Part shown: one piece after another, positions 35,404-47,282 of the stretch
Numbering within the stretch: the first letter of the stretch is position 1
Layout of the letters: every line of letters starts with the position of its first letter
Assembly (NCBI GenBank): GCA_017506865.1
Contig: JAFCMP010000190.1
Location: 310,001-374,000, forward strand
Direction of reading: 5' to 3'
Source: Tribonema minus
Lineage: Eukaryota > Sar > Xanthophyceae > Tribonematales > Tribonemataceae
Length of the DNA: 64,000 bases
Notes under the pieces: model-generated
Database searches by the model: none
What the model was told of the DNA's origin: nothing
The model's input: only the letters and a program-made list of their open reading frames with translations
Program-made: the position numbers and the translations under genes

Positions 35404-38123
35404 ATGCACGCGTCCAGGATCCTGGATGGCGTTCGGGCGCACCGCTACGAGAGTTTGCCTCATGTGTTCGAAGATGAACGACGTCGATCTGTAGCGCCGC
35501 AGAAGAAGTGGATCCTGCGTAGTGCCATAGTGTGTCTGGCTGTTGTGGCCTTGGTGTCTTACGCCAAAACGCCGTCCAGCCACTCGGCACTGACTGGCGC
35601 CCAGTTTGACGAGGTAGATTCAGCAGATGCGCCACCGATTATTTCAGCACCGGAGCCTGGAACTCTGGACTCCCCTGCTGCTGCCGACATGGCGGCGCCT
35701 GCTGTAAAAACACCAGCCGACGATGCACCCGCTGAAGCAGACGATGAACCCACTGAGGACGAGCCTGCTGACGACGAGCCTGCTCCAGAGAAGCCAGCAG
35801 CTGCGGACGCTGTTGGCGAAGCTGATGCTGACACTGACGCAGCTGAAATAGAAGAGGCAGGCGCTGCTGATGCAGAGCCTCTTGGCGACGTACCCGCTGT
35901 GGTACCAAATGCGGCAGGCGCTGACGCTGCGGAGCCCGCACGCCCCGAGCTTGGCCCCGGTCCCCCGGCGCCTCCACTCGGGGAAGTGCCAGCCGTGCCC
36001 GAAAATGCTGCGGGAGCTGACGTCGCTGAGCCTGCACACCCTGAGCTTGGCCCCGGCCCCCCAGTGCCCCCTCTCGGCGATGTCCCCGCTGTGCTCCCCA
36101 ACGCTGCTGGCGCGGATGTGGCGGAGCCTGCACACCCTGAGCTTGGACCAGGTGAGCAGAAGCATCAGCTGCTCAGCTTGAGCAGTAGAGCTATGTGTGT
36201 GTCGCGTCATGCACATGATGTTGCACATCACAGTCGACGCATCGATCGGGTGCCCTGCGTGGCCATGTATGCAAGCTGCGGACCACGGCGTGATGATGCA
36301 ATGGCATGAAACTACTGGCGGGAAGCGAGAGCATCTGCCCTGTCACTCAGGCAGACTCCGTCGTGCACTATGCCCACACCAGTGGCGTCTGCTGGCGACT
36401 TTCATGCCTGCGGCAATTGATTTGGCCATCGCGTTGCATGCCGTGCAACATGCTCACTCCAGTGGCGTTAGTCTGCTGGCAATTTTTATGCATATAGCAA
36501 CTCAGTGCTGCAACTGCTTTGGCCATCGCATTGCATGCCCTGGCAGAATCAGCTTCAGCCATCAGCAGTGTTACAACACACTGAGATCCACACTTGCCTG
36601 TACACTTTATCAGTGTACTGACTACTATGCAATTCGCTTTGTGTTGCAGAGGAAACCCCGGCCCCCACAGAGGAGTGCCCTGGCGATGACAATCACGCCG
36701 TCAAGAAGCACCGCAGCAGCGACGTAGTGTGTGTGACATGCCCCAGCCACAAGAGCATCGTGTGGCAAGGCGATACTGCTGGTAAGCGCTGGTGTGCATG
36801 TCGCTTGTCACAAAAACAGTAGTGGTAGCATTAGCATCGGGTTTGTCAGCACAACCTTGCCTTGTGGTCTACTGTTGCTCGATCCATCGAACTTGCAGCT
36901 TTTTGATTGCTTTGGGTAGCGCCCGAGCAGTGACCTAGATGCTGTCGCAACTCGTCATGCTGTGCAGAGGGCTGCTGCATCACACATGCTCTACCTGCGC
37001 TGCGCCAACAGCTGCGCCTCGCATCTCATGCAACCCTCGCTCTTGCCGCGCTCGGCCATGGCAACTTGTATGCTGTGCAGAACGCAGCCGCATCAGGTAT
37101 GCACTCCTGCGCTGCGCCAACAGGCGCACCACGCATCTCAAACAACCCTTGCACTTGTCGCGCTCAGCCACCCATCTCACTGCGCGCCCGCGCTTCCCCG
37201 CTCCGCGGCAGTCTGCGTGCTGGACGACAACGGCAACGCCTGCGCCAAGATCCTGTTCGATCACGACGTGCCGCGCTGCTTCGACGACTGCCCCAAGTAT
37301 GCGCTGGTCATTGAGCACAGCGTGCCCATGTGCATCCGGAACGACCGCGGCGAGCCCTGCAAGGACATAGAGATTGAGAGCGGCGTGCCCATGTGCTTTG
37401 ACGGCTGCCCCAAGGTGAGCTGCCATGTACATGTGTGTCATCATCGCGCGCATCGTGACTGATGGCATAGTGGTCCCGTGACGTGCGTACGCCGGGGGGG
37501 CGTGCATCTGCGGGGGGGGCATGCTGCAGGTTCAACCCATCGTGGAGGCAACCTGAGACCGCAAGTGACACGCCAGATAGCTGTTAGGTCCTGCACCAGA
37601 TGTACCAGTTGCAGGGTCGCCTTCACACGTGTCACAAACGCGTACTGCAGATCAAAACATTGCTGTCATGTATGCGCTGCCACGCTACCTCATCCTATTG
37701 TAAGCAACTGCTGAAAGGTGGAGGACGGAAAGCACGCTCCCATGTCCATTTGGTGGCGTCATCGTGCATCACGCTGCGCATATGAACCTTTGAATGTGCG
37801 CCATCATAGCGTTGTACTGGTACAGTGGACTCCAAGTGACTATTTGGCACCAGCTGCGCAAGTGGATGCCTGTCAAGTCACCTTCAAATGCGCAGAGGAC
37901 CAGCACATGACCCTTCTCACAGCGCCGCTCACGTTGTCACTCATGCCTGTGTGTCATTTGTCAGGGCGCCAAGGTGCATGAGCACGGCATGGTGGCGTGC
38001 GTAGTCAACGAGACCACCGGCAAGGCCTGCAAGAAGGTCAAGGTCGTCGGCAACGAGTTCATCTGCTTTGACGGCTGCAAGAAAATCAAGCACAAGCATA
38101 ACGTCCCCTACTGCGCCGACTAG
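35404..38123 (+). CDS. Type II membrane protein with Pro/Ala/Asp-rich stalk and cysteine-repeat ectodomain (unrecognised family)
   Basis: Exons 35404-36151, 36650-36781, 37212-37414 and 37965-38123 (TAG), phases 1/1/0, give 413 aa. A basic 35-residue cytosolic tail (RAHRYESLPHVFEDERRRSV) precedes one membrane span (WILRSAIVCLAVVALVSYA), so a type II orientation is expected. Residues about 60-250 form an Ala/Pro/Asp/Glu stalk containing three 32-residue repeats (PLGDVPAVVPNAAGAD...). The C-terminal 150 residues contain three related Cys units: ACAKI ... RCFDDCPK, PCKDI ... MCFDGCPK and ACKKV ... ICFDGCKK, each with a Val-Pro/Val-Cys strand and Gly-x2-Cys before the C-F-D-x-C end, closing with VPYCAD. 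Such a plan suits a Golgi- or cell-surface-anchored ectodomain braced by disulphides. I do not recognise the family. The large antisense open frames over exon 1 are composition shadows. Confidence 0.8.
35878..36151 (+). repeat. Three in-frame 96-bp repeats encoding the stalk
   Basis: Units start at 35878, 35974 and 36070; each encodes PLG(D/E)VPAV..NAAGAD(A/V)AEPA(R/H)PELGPG. The last unit is cut by the exon 1 donor. Copies differ mostly at third positions and by conservative changes, so the repeat is maintained as protein. Confidence 0.9.
36990..37215. repeat. Tandem duplication, 112-nt period, in intron 2 of the cysteine-repeat gene
   Basis: cctgcgctgcgccaacag followed by cgcatctca...caaccctcgctcttg...cgcgctc occurs at 36994 and 37106. 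It runs up to the acceptor of the exon that encodes the first Cys unit, so the acceptor region itself derives from the duplication. Confidence 0.7.
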
Positions 38124-39440
38124 ATCCAGCCCGCCTCTCCCGCTTTTGCAGTGGACGTAGCACCTCAGTGCTCTCCTGCAAGCGGCAGTGTATGTTGTGT
38201 ACCATAGTAGTGTGCAGAAGCTCGGGCGCTTGTGCTGTAAGGGTTTGGGGAGACAAAAATGGTGTGTGTGTGGCGGGGGGGGGGGAGGTCGCAAAGTAAG
38301 GCTTCAAGTGACTTGCAGCGACCTGAGCTGGGCCACCGAGGCCCGCAACGCTGCTAGCTAGACCTTTGGGGACTCACGATGCTGCAGACAGGTTGCCTCA
38401 GGCGCAATCATATCTTAGAGCTCTCGAAGTGCGGCACAACCGTGGCATGCTGCTCCTTCCACCAAGGGAAGCAGCGCCTCGTCTTCTGGAACAACTCAAA
38501 AACACATGTGTAATACATAAAGATTCAAACTGTCCAATGCACGTTCTATGATGCTGCCGCTCTTGCAGTGTATGTTATGTTGTTCTCCAGCAGTAGACAC
38601 TCATTCATTCATAGTGTACACTCCAAAACTCACATAGACGTCCATCTACATACAAAGAGGCGATGCACAGCAGCATTGCATCCACGTGTGTCTGCGAATG
38701 CTGCTGCGCGTCACTGATTGCAATTTACTTTCCTGCCGCTTGCTGAGTCGTGTTGCCCTGCTGGTAGTAGGCGTTCTTCTGGTTCAGCATGAGAAATAGC
38801 ATGGAAATGTGATGCACAGTGCAGGTGCAAGCATGAGCATTGCAACCTGTTGCACTGGCGCCTCGCCACGTGCGCTTCACCTCCAATTACCTTCACGATG
38901 ACAGTGTTGGCATGAAAGTGAGGAGGTCCTGTTCGAGTGATTTGCTGCGCATGTCAGCAACGCGCGCTGTCTGGTACAGTATGGGTGTACGTATGTAGCC
39001 AACATTACCTGTGATGCGCTGAGCACAGCGACCTCTTTATCCCCCCCCCCAGCTAATTGGATGATGCAACACATTGATGCAATACATCAGCCGGGAGATC
39101 GCAAGCTGACATGTACTCCCGGTGGGAGGTCGCCCTGATGCTCGCATGAGGTTTGAGCCATACATAATTATGCAAACCCCTACCCTCTGACAAGCCCTAA
39201 CCCCACATTCACCTGCTGTCAAAACTACGGTTAGGGCTAACCCCTAAAAGACGATAAAGAGGACAAGCCAGGCTTGTCTTGCTCTTGTCCGTTTCTTGAA
39301 GCTTGCAGAGATGGCCATGGCGGTGCCTTGCCGAAAACCTTGTCGGTTCCTTGTGCAAGAACCTTGTAAGAGTTCATGAGTTCGAACCGCTTTGTCAGAA
39401 GCGCTGAGCCACAGAGGACTTGGGCCCACCTACGTACGTC
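38124..39440. other. Intergenic region with G/C runs and a telomere-like inverted repeat
   Basis: No exon was seen. 38260-38287 is a gtgtgtgtggc run followed by about 11 G. About 39042-39052 is a C run. 39193-39202 (agccctaacc) and 39229-39238 (ggttagggct) are perfect 10-bp inverted arms around 26 bp, echoing the telomere-like palindrome at 30.6 kb. 39262-39278 is a perfect hairpin (gacaagcc, one base, ggcttgtc). Confidence 0.6.
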
Positions 39441-40105
39441 ACGCTAACACCCATCTCATACCATTGTAGTGCATACTGCCAAAAAGAGAGCCAACAACAT
39501 TTGAGGGATAGTACTACAGCTGCTCGTGGGCAATGACCAACGAGTCATATGTATGGTGTGCCAGTAGGTGTGTGTGAGAGCGGTGGGCAGAAAAGCAGGC
39601 AAGACATCAAGCAGGAGACTGGTTTGTACCTGACTAAAGTATATTGTGCCGTGATGCTAGCCTTCATGTACACAATAGCAGACAATTGACGAGTGAGGGA
39701 CATTGTGTATATTGGCACACAGCACCGCTGCTGAAGGCAAGTCACTCCTTGCACACATCATGCAGCACTCATAATCAAAGACCGCAAGGGCTTAAAACAG
39801 GTGCCTTGTCAGCTGGGACTCGCGCAGCTGCTGATTGCGTGATGCTGCCGGTCTATCGCACCAATGATGCCTCGTGATTTGCGATTTGCCGGAGCGCAGC
39901 AGGACGCGCAAGCTCCACACATGCAGGTACGTGCTTTGTGGACCGCTGAGGCATCACATGCAGATGCGCCCGCTGTTCTCTGTGAATGCTGAGCTTCTCC
40001 TCCCCCCTGTCCCGGTCCCCAGCCTGTTGGAACTCTGCTGAAACTTGCATATCTATAAGCTGTGAGTGCCTGACTGCATCATGCCACAGCACAAGCTTAG
40101 CATCG

Positions 40106-42884
40106 TCATCGCAGCAGAGGTTTCACCTCCGCTGGAGTGGCGGGTGCCTCATGTGCCAGCATCCTGGGTAGGCCACGCAACAGGCGTGCGATCTTGCTTC
40201 CTAGCCCTGCAATGATGGCAGGGCAAACAGCGGAAGACAAAGGGTACGCTGTGAGTGACACACACGCGATGTGAGCCCAAAAGCAAACGCACAATGCAAG
40301 TACTACACGGCTAAGGCTTTGACAGCTACAGATACAAAGGACTGCAGAGACTAGCCGTGAAGTTTGGCTGCCCATTCTGATCATCACAGCCAGACTCTTC
40401 GGAATTCATATCCGCAAGCTCTCTGTAACAGTTGTATCTCACAGTGCCAATTGAGCATTGCTAAAAACTCTGGGTTGCTGGCCCATGACTCCAGAAAATA
40501 TGGATGCACCTCAATGTTGGTTTGCATACACACGTGCTGGCTCTGCTGAATCAGCAGAGCTCAGCCTGCTGCCCGACATGCTGATTGCGATGATGTACTT
40601 CCCGACACATGTTTTCCTTGGGATTTGATGTAGCGCTGCAAGCGCACGAGCTTGACACTGTACGAGGGTACAGCTGTACTGCAGTTGCAATTGCAGCGCT
40701 GCATGCATCATCAAGATAGCAAGGGAATGCTGCCAAATGTGTTGCCTTGTAGTCATGAAGATTTGCTGTCCATTCTAACCATCATGACCAGAAGTCATGG
40801 TCCCAGGCCTCCATGGCACTTGCGGTTGCAGTTTGCTGATCACTGCCTATGATACATGCAGGTGCTCGCCAGTGGGCGATGGATACCGGTGCACAGCGGG
40901 ATGCTGTCAGCTGCATGTGATAGCATGCCTGTGTGATTAGCAAACGCAAGTGCTTGAGCCCTCATCACAGCAAAGACGGCCCAACACCAAGAAGTAGGTC
41001 AGCATTGAGCACTGGTTTGCGTCTGTACCATGCATATGAGATTTTCACGGGCTGCAACTTTCCGGTTCCTGAGTTGTGACTCCGCTAGTGCCTATTACGT
41101 TCTGAGCAAATTGATATGCAACATAGTGGAAACATCGCATTCGCAATTGCGCTGCGTGCATCCAGCACGACGCTGGGCTACCTTCCGCAACACCGTGTGA
41201 GGCTGTGTCGCCAATCATAATGTTGACCCTCACAGAGTGCATCACATACAACTTAAATGTGACTTAGCCGAGGATAGCATCACCGTGGATGACGAAATTA
41301 ATAGGATTTGCATGTGCTCACCTTCATGCTCGTCCTGAAGCTTCATCTGGTGCAAAGCCCCAAAGAACCTTTCGACCAGGGGCTCAGGGACACCTCTGAA
41401 GCAAGGCGCTTCGCGATGAAGGTCCATGATGTCGGCGTATGTAGGAGATTGACACGGACTGTGATACGATATCAGCGTGTCAAAAAACAGGTGGAGTGGA
41501 CCCGGAAGGGCATGCTTGCGTCCAACGCGATTGAAGTGCGCCCATGTACCATCAGCGTAGGTGGGCGTGTACCAAGAAATGCGGGAGACAGCATCTGCAA
41601 ACAGACCAGATGCAGCAGCAGCAGCAGCAAAATGAGACTGCATCTGATTCTTGGTTGAAGCATATCAAGGTATACCCATGAATTTTCCAAAGTGCAGCAA
41701 TGTACTCCTATAACACTTCAGAGCACAGGTTCCACACAAAGCGTGAGATTGTCTCTGCATCAATGAGAGGGACAAGTGCAGCGTCATCGTCAACAGCAGC
41801 AGCAGCAGCAGTGGCGGTAGAGTAGACGACGATACACAATGCCGCACTGCCACTCAATGAGTGTCCAAGTACCATTAGTAGAGAGCACACAAGCGAACAT
41901 GCTAACCAGAAGTGTGAGGTTGTCCAAGCAGAGTAGCCCAGATCCAGGATGATCGTAATTGCATACACCTCCAAGGAAAGTGATCAAAAGCAAACAGATC
42001 AAATGGCAGCAGGTGCAATTTGGCACAATGGCTGCATTAACCTCCTCCAATACTGCTACAGCTGCATTGAGACTCTACAGTGCGAGCTGCTTTGTCAGCT
42101 TGACTACCAGCCTGCACCTTGCATATAGAGCCTTTATTGTCTGTGCCGAAAACGTGAAAGTATCCGCATTACAATCTCGTAGCGTGTGGCGGAAATACGC
42201 TCGCTCACGCACATGCCTAGCAGTTTCCACCGCTCAAAGCAGTCAGTCATTGGTCTTCTAAAGTCAGGTCTTCAACCGTTGACTAGCTACATTCTGAACC
42301 AATGCCTGCCAACATGGGTTCAAAAGCAGCCATGCTGTGCAGATGCCAATATCTGGCGCACAGGACTTGCAGCGCCGTATATTGTAATCTGAGCACCAGT
42401 ATTTACTGAGCGTGCCCAAGCGCATTACCAGGTACTGTGCTCAAGGTGCGTCTTGCAGAACATGCAGGTACTGCATCATTTGCCATTGTCGACAGCAGGC
42501 AGATACTGTTCCATTGCGGAAAGTGAACCTCGTCTATAAGATGATGGAGGGCCCACCGACAAAGCGACCACAAAGTGAATTAATGCAGGCCACCAATGCA
42601 CTGGGAAACTCACCGGCACCAAAATGCTTGAACACGCTTTGGTCCTCTTCTGTCATCTCCTGGTAGGGTTCCAGCGCCACCAGGAGGTCGCTGCGCCAGT
42701 CCCAATCCCATGTCCAATACCAGTCGTCATCCGCATGCTCTCGCGCCGCCGCTTGTGTCCGTACACACGCTTTCAAGCTGCGGAAGAACAGGCGCAAGGC
42801 AACCCCACGCAACGTATCAGTGGAAACTGGTACAGTATCATCGCCAGATGCGCCTGCTGCTGCTGCTGCGCCTTCTTCGCTCAT
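40106..42884 (-). CDS. Unrecognised 214-aa protein, copy A of duplicated gene
   Basis: Three exons, all introns phase 1: 42884-42614, 41594-41322 and 40206-40106 (TGA), totalling 645 nt. The N-terminus is Ala-rich (MSEEGAAAAAGASGDD). Then come TLRGVALRLFFRSLKAC, an aromatic-acidic stretch WYWTWDWDWRSDLL, EPYQEMTEEDQSVFKHFGAD, an exon 2 with YADGTWAHFNRVGRKHALPG, SPTYADIMDLHREAPCFRGV and PLVERFFGALHQMKLQDEHE, and a basic C-terminus (SKIARLLRGLPRMLAHEAPA...KPLLR). No signal peptide or membrane span. Exon phases, the in-frame 6-nt indel in exon 2 and the shared stop codon in copy B support a protein-coding gene. Function unknown. Confidence 0.65.
42107..42244. other. 138-nt intronic block identical to copy B (42107-42244 = 47145-47282)
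   Basis: Within intron 1 of copy A, ccagcctgcaccttgcatat through to cgctcaaagcagtc is identical base for base to intron 1 of copy B, with single mismatches just outside. The flanking exons differ at many positions. Inside it, gcgtgtggcg...cacgc can fold into a short hairpin. It may be a small structured RNA, a splicing/regulatory element, or the trace of local gene conversion. Confidence 0.6.
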
Positions 42885-43164
42885 CCAGTATGATGTTCTC
42901 GCTTAATTCCGCGTTTGGTTGTGATCCTCTGCACATCTGACTTTTGAGCTGTCAATCACGCATTCATTTGCAACCTGTGGTGTGCATAAGCGCAGGTGCT
43001 GCTGTAGGTGCTGCTGCTGTTGTACTTAAGCAAGCCAAGCACACACACGGTTGGAAACACGAGCAGGAACTTCAACTGGAGAATGACACATCTGGTGCTT
43101 CACCTTCAACATTTGACCAGTATGACCGGCACATCCGGTGCTCCAGGTTCATGCCCGACCAATT

Positions 43165-43232
43165 AAGGACCTTTCAACCAGGGACACCTCTGAAGCAAGG
43201 CGCTGCGGGTGAAGGTCCATGATGTCGGCGTA
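43165..43232 (-). pseudogene. Third, broken fragment of the duplicated gene's middle exon
   Basis: The 68 bases ending ggtccatgatgtcggcgta match the YADIMDLHREAP...PLVERF part of exon 2 of copies A and B, but with small deletions that shift frame. No other exon of this third copy was found in the spacer. Confidence 0.75.
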
Positions 43233-43996
43233 GAAGATTCACATCAGCAACTTGGTGGCAGTTGGAGTCTAGTTCCCAGTTAGAGCTGTGGTACAGCTTG
43301 ACGCCAGATCCTGCGCCTTCTTCTTCGCTCCTCCGACTATATCATAACCTATATGTGTGTGTCGAGCTCCAGAGGCACAAACTGGTCCCGGGCCGAATCG
43401 CCCCGCCGTACTACCACGTAGGCGGAACCTTCGACTCTAACGAGCAAGCAAACGTCACAAAGCTGCCAGCGCCGTAAGCTTTGTTCATCACAGGCCCTGA
43501 GGCGATGTTGGACAGAAAGAGGCCCCACTGCGAGTGGGTCGAGTCCTGGGTAAGTGAAAGGGCGTGAACGCGGGGGGAGCGGTCATCGCCGGTACCCTGC
43601 CTCGCCGGCCTGGCAGTCACCGTTATGCAGCGCCCACGCTGTGCACTAAAGCAGGAAGCAGTTCGCAAGCAGGCTAAGCGAGGTTGGTGGCAACAGCGAT
43701 CGTCTACTTTTGGAAAGGCGAGCGAGAGCGCCTTCCCTCGTGCTTTCAGAGACACGGTTTCACAAAAGAAGGGTAGGTTGAAGTACGTCATAGTGTGCGG
43801 CGATAAGTCGTGTAGACCCTACTACTGCGGAACTGCAACTGTCAAGAGGCAGTAGACTGGAGCTGTACCTAAAATAGGAAAACGGCGTTCAAACAGCGTA
43901 TACTGTACCTTCAATATCCTGGCGCCTGTTGGCGCCCATGATGAGTACATGTAGAAATGCAGTGGACGGAGCTACTGTAGGGGCTGGAGCGCGCTT

Positions 43997-44233
43997 GTGG
44001 AATCGCCGGGACCAGCGCCAGCAGCTCAGGACGGTGCTGAAGGTTGGCGCGCGCTTACGGAGTTGTTGAGAGCAACTGCCATGCCAGCAGCCGCAGCAGC
44101 AATGCCAGTGGCGTCGGGAGCAGCAGCGCCAGCAGCGGCAGCAGCAGCAGCAGCAGCAGCACAGACAGCACCACCACCACCACCTGCAGCAGTACCAGCA
44201 GCAATGGCTTCATACAGGGACACTGATGGATGA
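43997..44233 (+). CDS. Ala/Pro-rich open frame, doubtful
   Basis: ATG to TGA encodes about 78 residues. The first 25 are ordinary (AEGWRALTELLRAT); the rest is translated GCA and CCA microsatellite. It ends a few bases before duplicated segment B begins. It may be an exon of an unseen gene or just repeat DNA. Confidence 0.15.
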   Translation: MESPGPAPAAQDGAEGWRALTELLRATAMPAAAAAMPVASGAAAPAAAAAAAAAAQTAPPPPPAAVPAAMASYRDTDG

Positions 44234-46459
44234 GATGACAGCAGTGCAGTGGTGAGCACGTCAACGCCCATTCCATACCACTGTAGTGCATAAGGACCTT
44301 GAGAGAGCCAACAATGTTTGAGGATCATCACTACAGCTGCTCGTGGCAATGATCAACGATTCATACGCTGTGCCAGTAGGTGTGTGTGAGAGCGGTGGGC
44401 AGAAAAGCAGGAAAGACATCAAACTGCAGACTGGTTTTTACCTGACTACAGTACATTGTGCCGTGACGCTACAAAGCCTTGATGTACACAGTCGCAGGCG
44501 ATTGATGAGTGAGCGAACATTGTGTACACTTGTACACAGCACCGCTGCTGAAGCAAGTCCCCCCTTGGACATCTCATGCAGAACTCATAACCAAAGACCG
44601 CAAGGCTTACAACAGGTGCCTTGTCAGCTGGGACTCGCGCAGCTGCTGATTGCGTGATGCTGCCGGCCTGTCGCATCAGCGGTGCCTCATGATGTGTTGG
44701 AGCGCAGCAGGACGCGCAAGCTCCACACATGCAGGTACGTGCTTTGTGGACCGCTGAGGCATCACATGCAGATGCACCTGCTGTTCTCTTCTGTGAATGC
44801 TGAGCTTCTCCTCCCCCGTCCCCCAATTCCCAGGCTTTTGTAACCCTGCTGAATTTTGCATACATGAGATGTGAGCGCCTGACTGCATCATGCCACAGCA
44901 CAAGCTGAGCATCGTCATCGCAGCAGGGGTTTAACCTCCGCTTGAGTGGCGGGTGCCTCATGTGCCAGCATCCTGGGTAGGCCACGCAACAGGTGTGCGA
45001 TCTTGCTTCCTAGCCCTGCAATGATGCGAGGGCAAACAGCGGAAGACAAGGGGTTCGCTGTGAGTGACACACACGCAATGCGAGCCTGGAAGCAAACGCA
45101 CAACACAAGTACTGCACGGCTTTGGCTTTCACAGCAACAGACCCAAAGGGCTGTAGACACTGGCCGTGAAGATTCGCTGCCCATTCTGATCATCATAACC
45201 AAAATCAATCTCCGCAGGCCTCTGTAACAGAGTCCCACAGTGCCAATTGAGCGTCACAAAAAACACTTGTCAGGTTGCTGCACCCATGACCCCACAAAAA
45301 CATGGATGCATGTCTTGACATGTGTCGATGGTGTTGCATATACACATGCTGGCTCTGCTGAATCAGCAGGGCTGCTGCCCGACATGCTGATTGCGGCGTA
45401 ATGCTGGACACTGCTCCTGCCTGCTGCAGCTGTACCTTTGTCACCTTAGGGCCCCATCAAGTTGAACTTGAAGTGGTATGGCTTCAAGTTGGAGGATGGC
45501 ACAATTATATATGCGATGCTTAGGCAAGCAAGTCTCATGGGCTATTGCCACTATGTATGCAGCGCCCTCTTTATAGTGAGACAATTCACCTACTTATCCG
45601 CGGTGGGTTGCTCTGATGAACCACAGGGAAGCTCCTGCAGCCCTTCCACTGTAACCTGCCAGCCACATCCAGTCTGTATCTGCAGTGTCTGGCACGTATT
45701 CCAAGGATGCGAATGCACAAGTGTGCTGTTGCTTGCAATGAAGATGACATCATCAGGAACAGCCATCTCACTGGCAGCTAGCTTTGCCAGATTGGGTTTG
45801 TTTCTCCACTGTGACTGGCAGGTTTTACCGCTGGGCCAGCCAGTGTCATTGTAATGGTGGAACACCTTCTGCTGCTCACAACATGTAGGAGCATGTACAA
45901 GAACTGGGCTTTTTCGCGCCCTGAGCGAGAATTATTGAAAGCACAAGAACTCATCCTTCGAGGACTCTCTTGCTTAAGGCACGAAAACGGACAAGTTGAT
46001 GGTGAGTTTACCAGATTCAATGTACCTTTGTAGCGATTCTCGCATAGGGGCAATGTACTCCTCACAACGTGTTTTCGGCAGCGCATCGCATGCAAGGTGA
46101 CAGGTGACTAAGCTGAGGATAGCGCCACCATGGACGATCAAATCAATAACACTTGCATGTGCTCACCTTCATCATGATGCTCGTCCTGAAGCTTCATCTG
46201 GTGCAGAGCCCCGAAGAACCTCTCGACCAGGGGCTCAGGGACATCTCTGAAGCAAGGCGCTTCGCGATGAAGGTCCATGATGTCGGCGTATTGCGGAGAT
46301 TTGCACGGACTGTGAAATGATATCAGGAACTCAAAGAACTGGTAAAGTCCAAACGGAATGGCATGCTTGCGTCCAACGCGATTGAAATGCACCTTTGTAC
46401 CATCGGCGTAGAGGGGCATGTACCGAGAAATGTGGGAGACAGCATCTGCAAATGGACCA

Positions 46460-46462
46460 AAT

Positions 46463-46504
<42 letters not shown>

Positions 46505-46505
46505 C
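46460..46505. repeat. GCA microsatellite in intron 1 of copy B
   Basis: About 14 GCA units immediately upstream (minus strand) of the exon 2 acceptor. The equivalent run in copy A (about 41613-41630) has about six units. Confidence 0.9.
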
Positions 46506-47144
46506 AGAGCAACAAAATGAGAATGCATTTGATTCTTGATTAAATCATATCAAAGTATACCCATGAACGTACCAAAGTGCACCAAGGAAAATGTACTTTT
46601 TATTAATTCTCGCTCAGGGCGCGAAAAAGCCCAGATGATTGGCATCTAGCTGTAAGGAATCTACATGTCGTATGACAGTCTGAAAGTGTCGCAACGACAA
46701 CCACTCAAACGCCGCCGCCGCCAAATGGCATCTCGGGGTCCTCCCCTACGTCCTCTTCTGTAGTACTTCAGAGCACGGCTTGCACACAAGGTGTGAGATT
46801 GTCTCTGCATAAATGACGGGGACGGGTGCAGCAACATCGGCTCAGCAGCTGCAGCAGCAGTGTCGGTAGAATAGGCGGCGATACACTATGCTGCACTGCC
46901 ACTCAATGAGGGTCTAGAGCGCACACAAGCGACATGCAAAACACAGAAGTGTTAAGGTTGTTCAAGCCGAGTAGCGCAGATCCATAGCATTAATTATCGC
47001 GTTTGCATACGCCTTCAAGGAAAGTGGTCAAAAGCGAACAGCCCAAATGGCAGCTGGTGCAATTTGGCGCAATGGCTGCATTCACCTCCTCTCATACTGC
47101 TGTACCGTAACTCTACAGTAAGAGCTGCTTTGTCAGCTTGACTG

Positions 47145-47282
47145 CCAGCCTGCACCTTGCATATAGAGCCTTTATTGTCTGTGCCGAAAACGTGAAAGTA
47201 TCCGCATTACAATCTCGTAGCGTGTGGCGGAAATACGCTCGCTCACGCACATGCCTAGCAGTTTCCACCGCTCAAAGCAGTC
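47145..47282. other. Copy B partner of the identical 138-nt intronic block
   Basis: Same sequence as 42107-42244, inside intron 1 of copy B (47662-46446). Confidence 0.6.

Larger units (their letters stand above)
39441..43075. repeat. Segmental duplication, copy A
   Basis: From about 39441 (taacacccatctcataccat) to about 43075 this region matches 44260-48160 in the same orientation, with substitutions and indels. Landmarks include gtgtgtgagagcggtgggca (39570 and 44379), the three exons of the minus-strand gene and a 138-nt identical intronic block. The part between about 40610 and 41240 has no counterpart in copy B. Confidence 0.85.
42885..44259. other. Spacer between duplicated segments
   Basis: Contains the end of copy A, a broken exon fragment (43165-43232), a GC-rich patch with short open frames (43330-43860; for example YVIVCGDKSCRPYYCGTATV near 43793-43845, possibly transposon-derived) and an Ala/Pro-rich open frame ATG 43997 to 44233 built on GCA repeats. 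None has splice partners that I can support. Confidence 0.4.

Noticed and set aside
35559-36231. Antisense open frames of 164-195 aa over exon 1 of the membrane protein
   Set aside because: They mirror the GC-rich repeat stalk; Gly/Ser/Ala/Arg composition follows from the sense codons, and the sense frame has start, membrane span and spliced continuation.
39280-39420. gagttcgaaccgc resembles a tRNA T-loop / B box
   Set aside because: The flanking bases cannot pair as a T stem on either strand and no A box or acceptor stem is in range.
43625-43855. Plus-strand frame ending YVIVCGDKSCRPYYC...
   Set aside because: It looks protein-like and may be transposon-derived, but there is no conserved start, no partner and no family I can name, so it is mentioned only within the spacer.
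45462-45854. 130-aa plus-strand frame in duplicated segment B
   Set aside because: The opposite strand over 45590-45865 has the more protein-like sequence and neither is present in copy A, so no gene is called.
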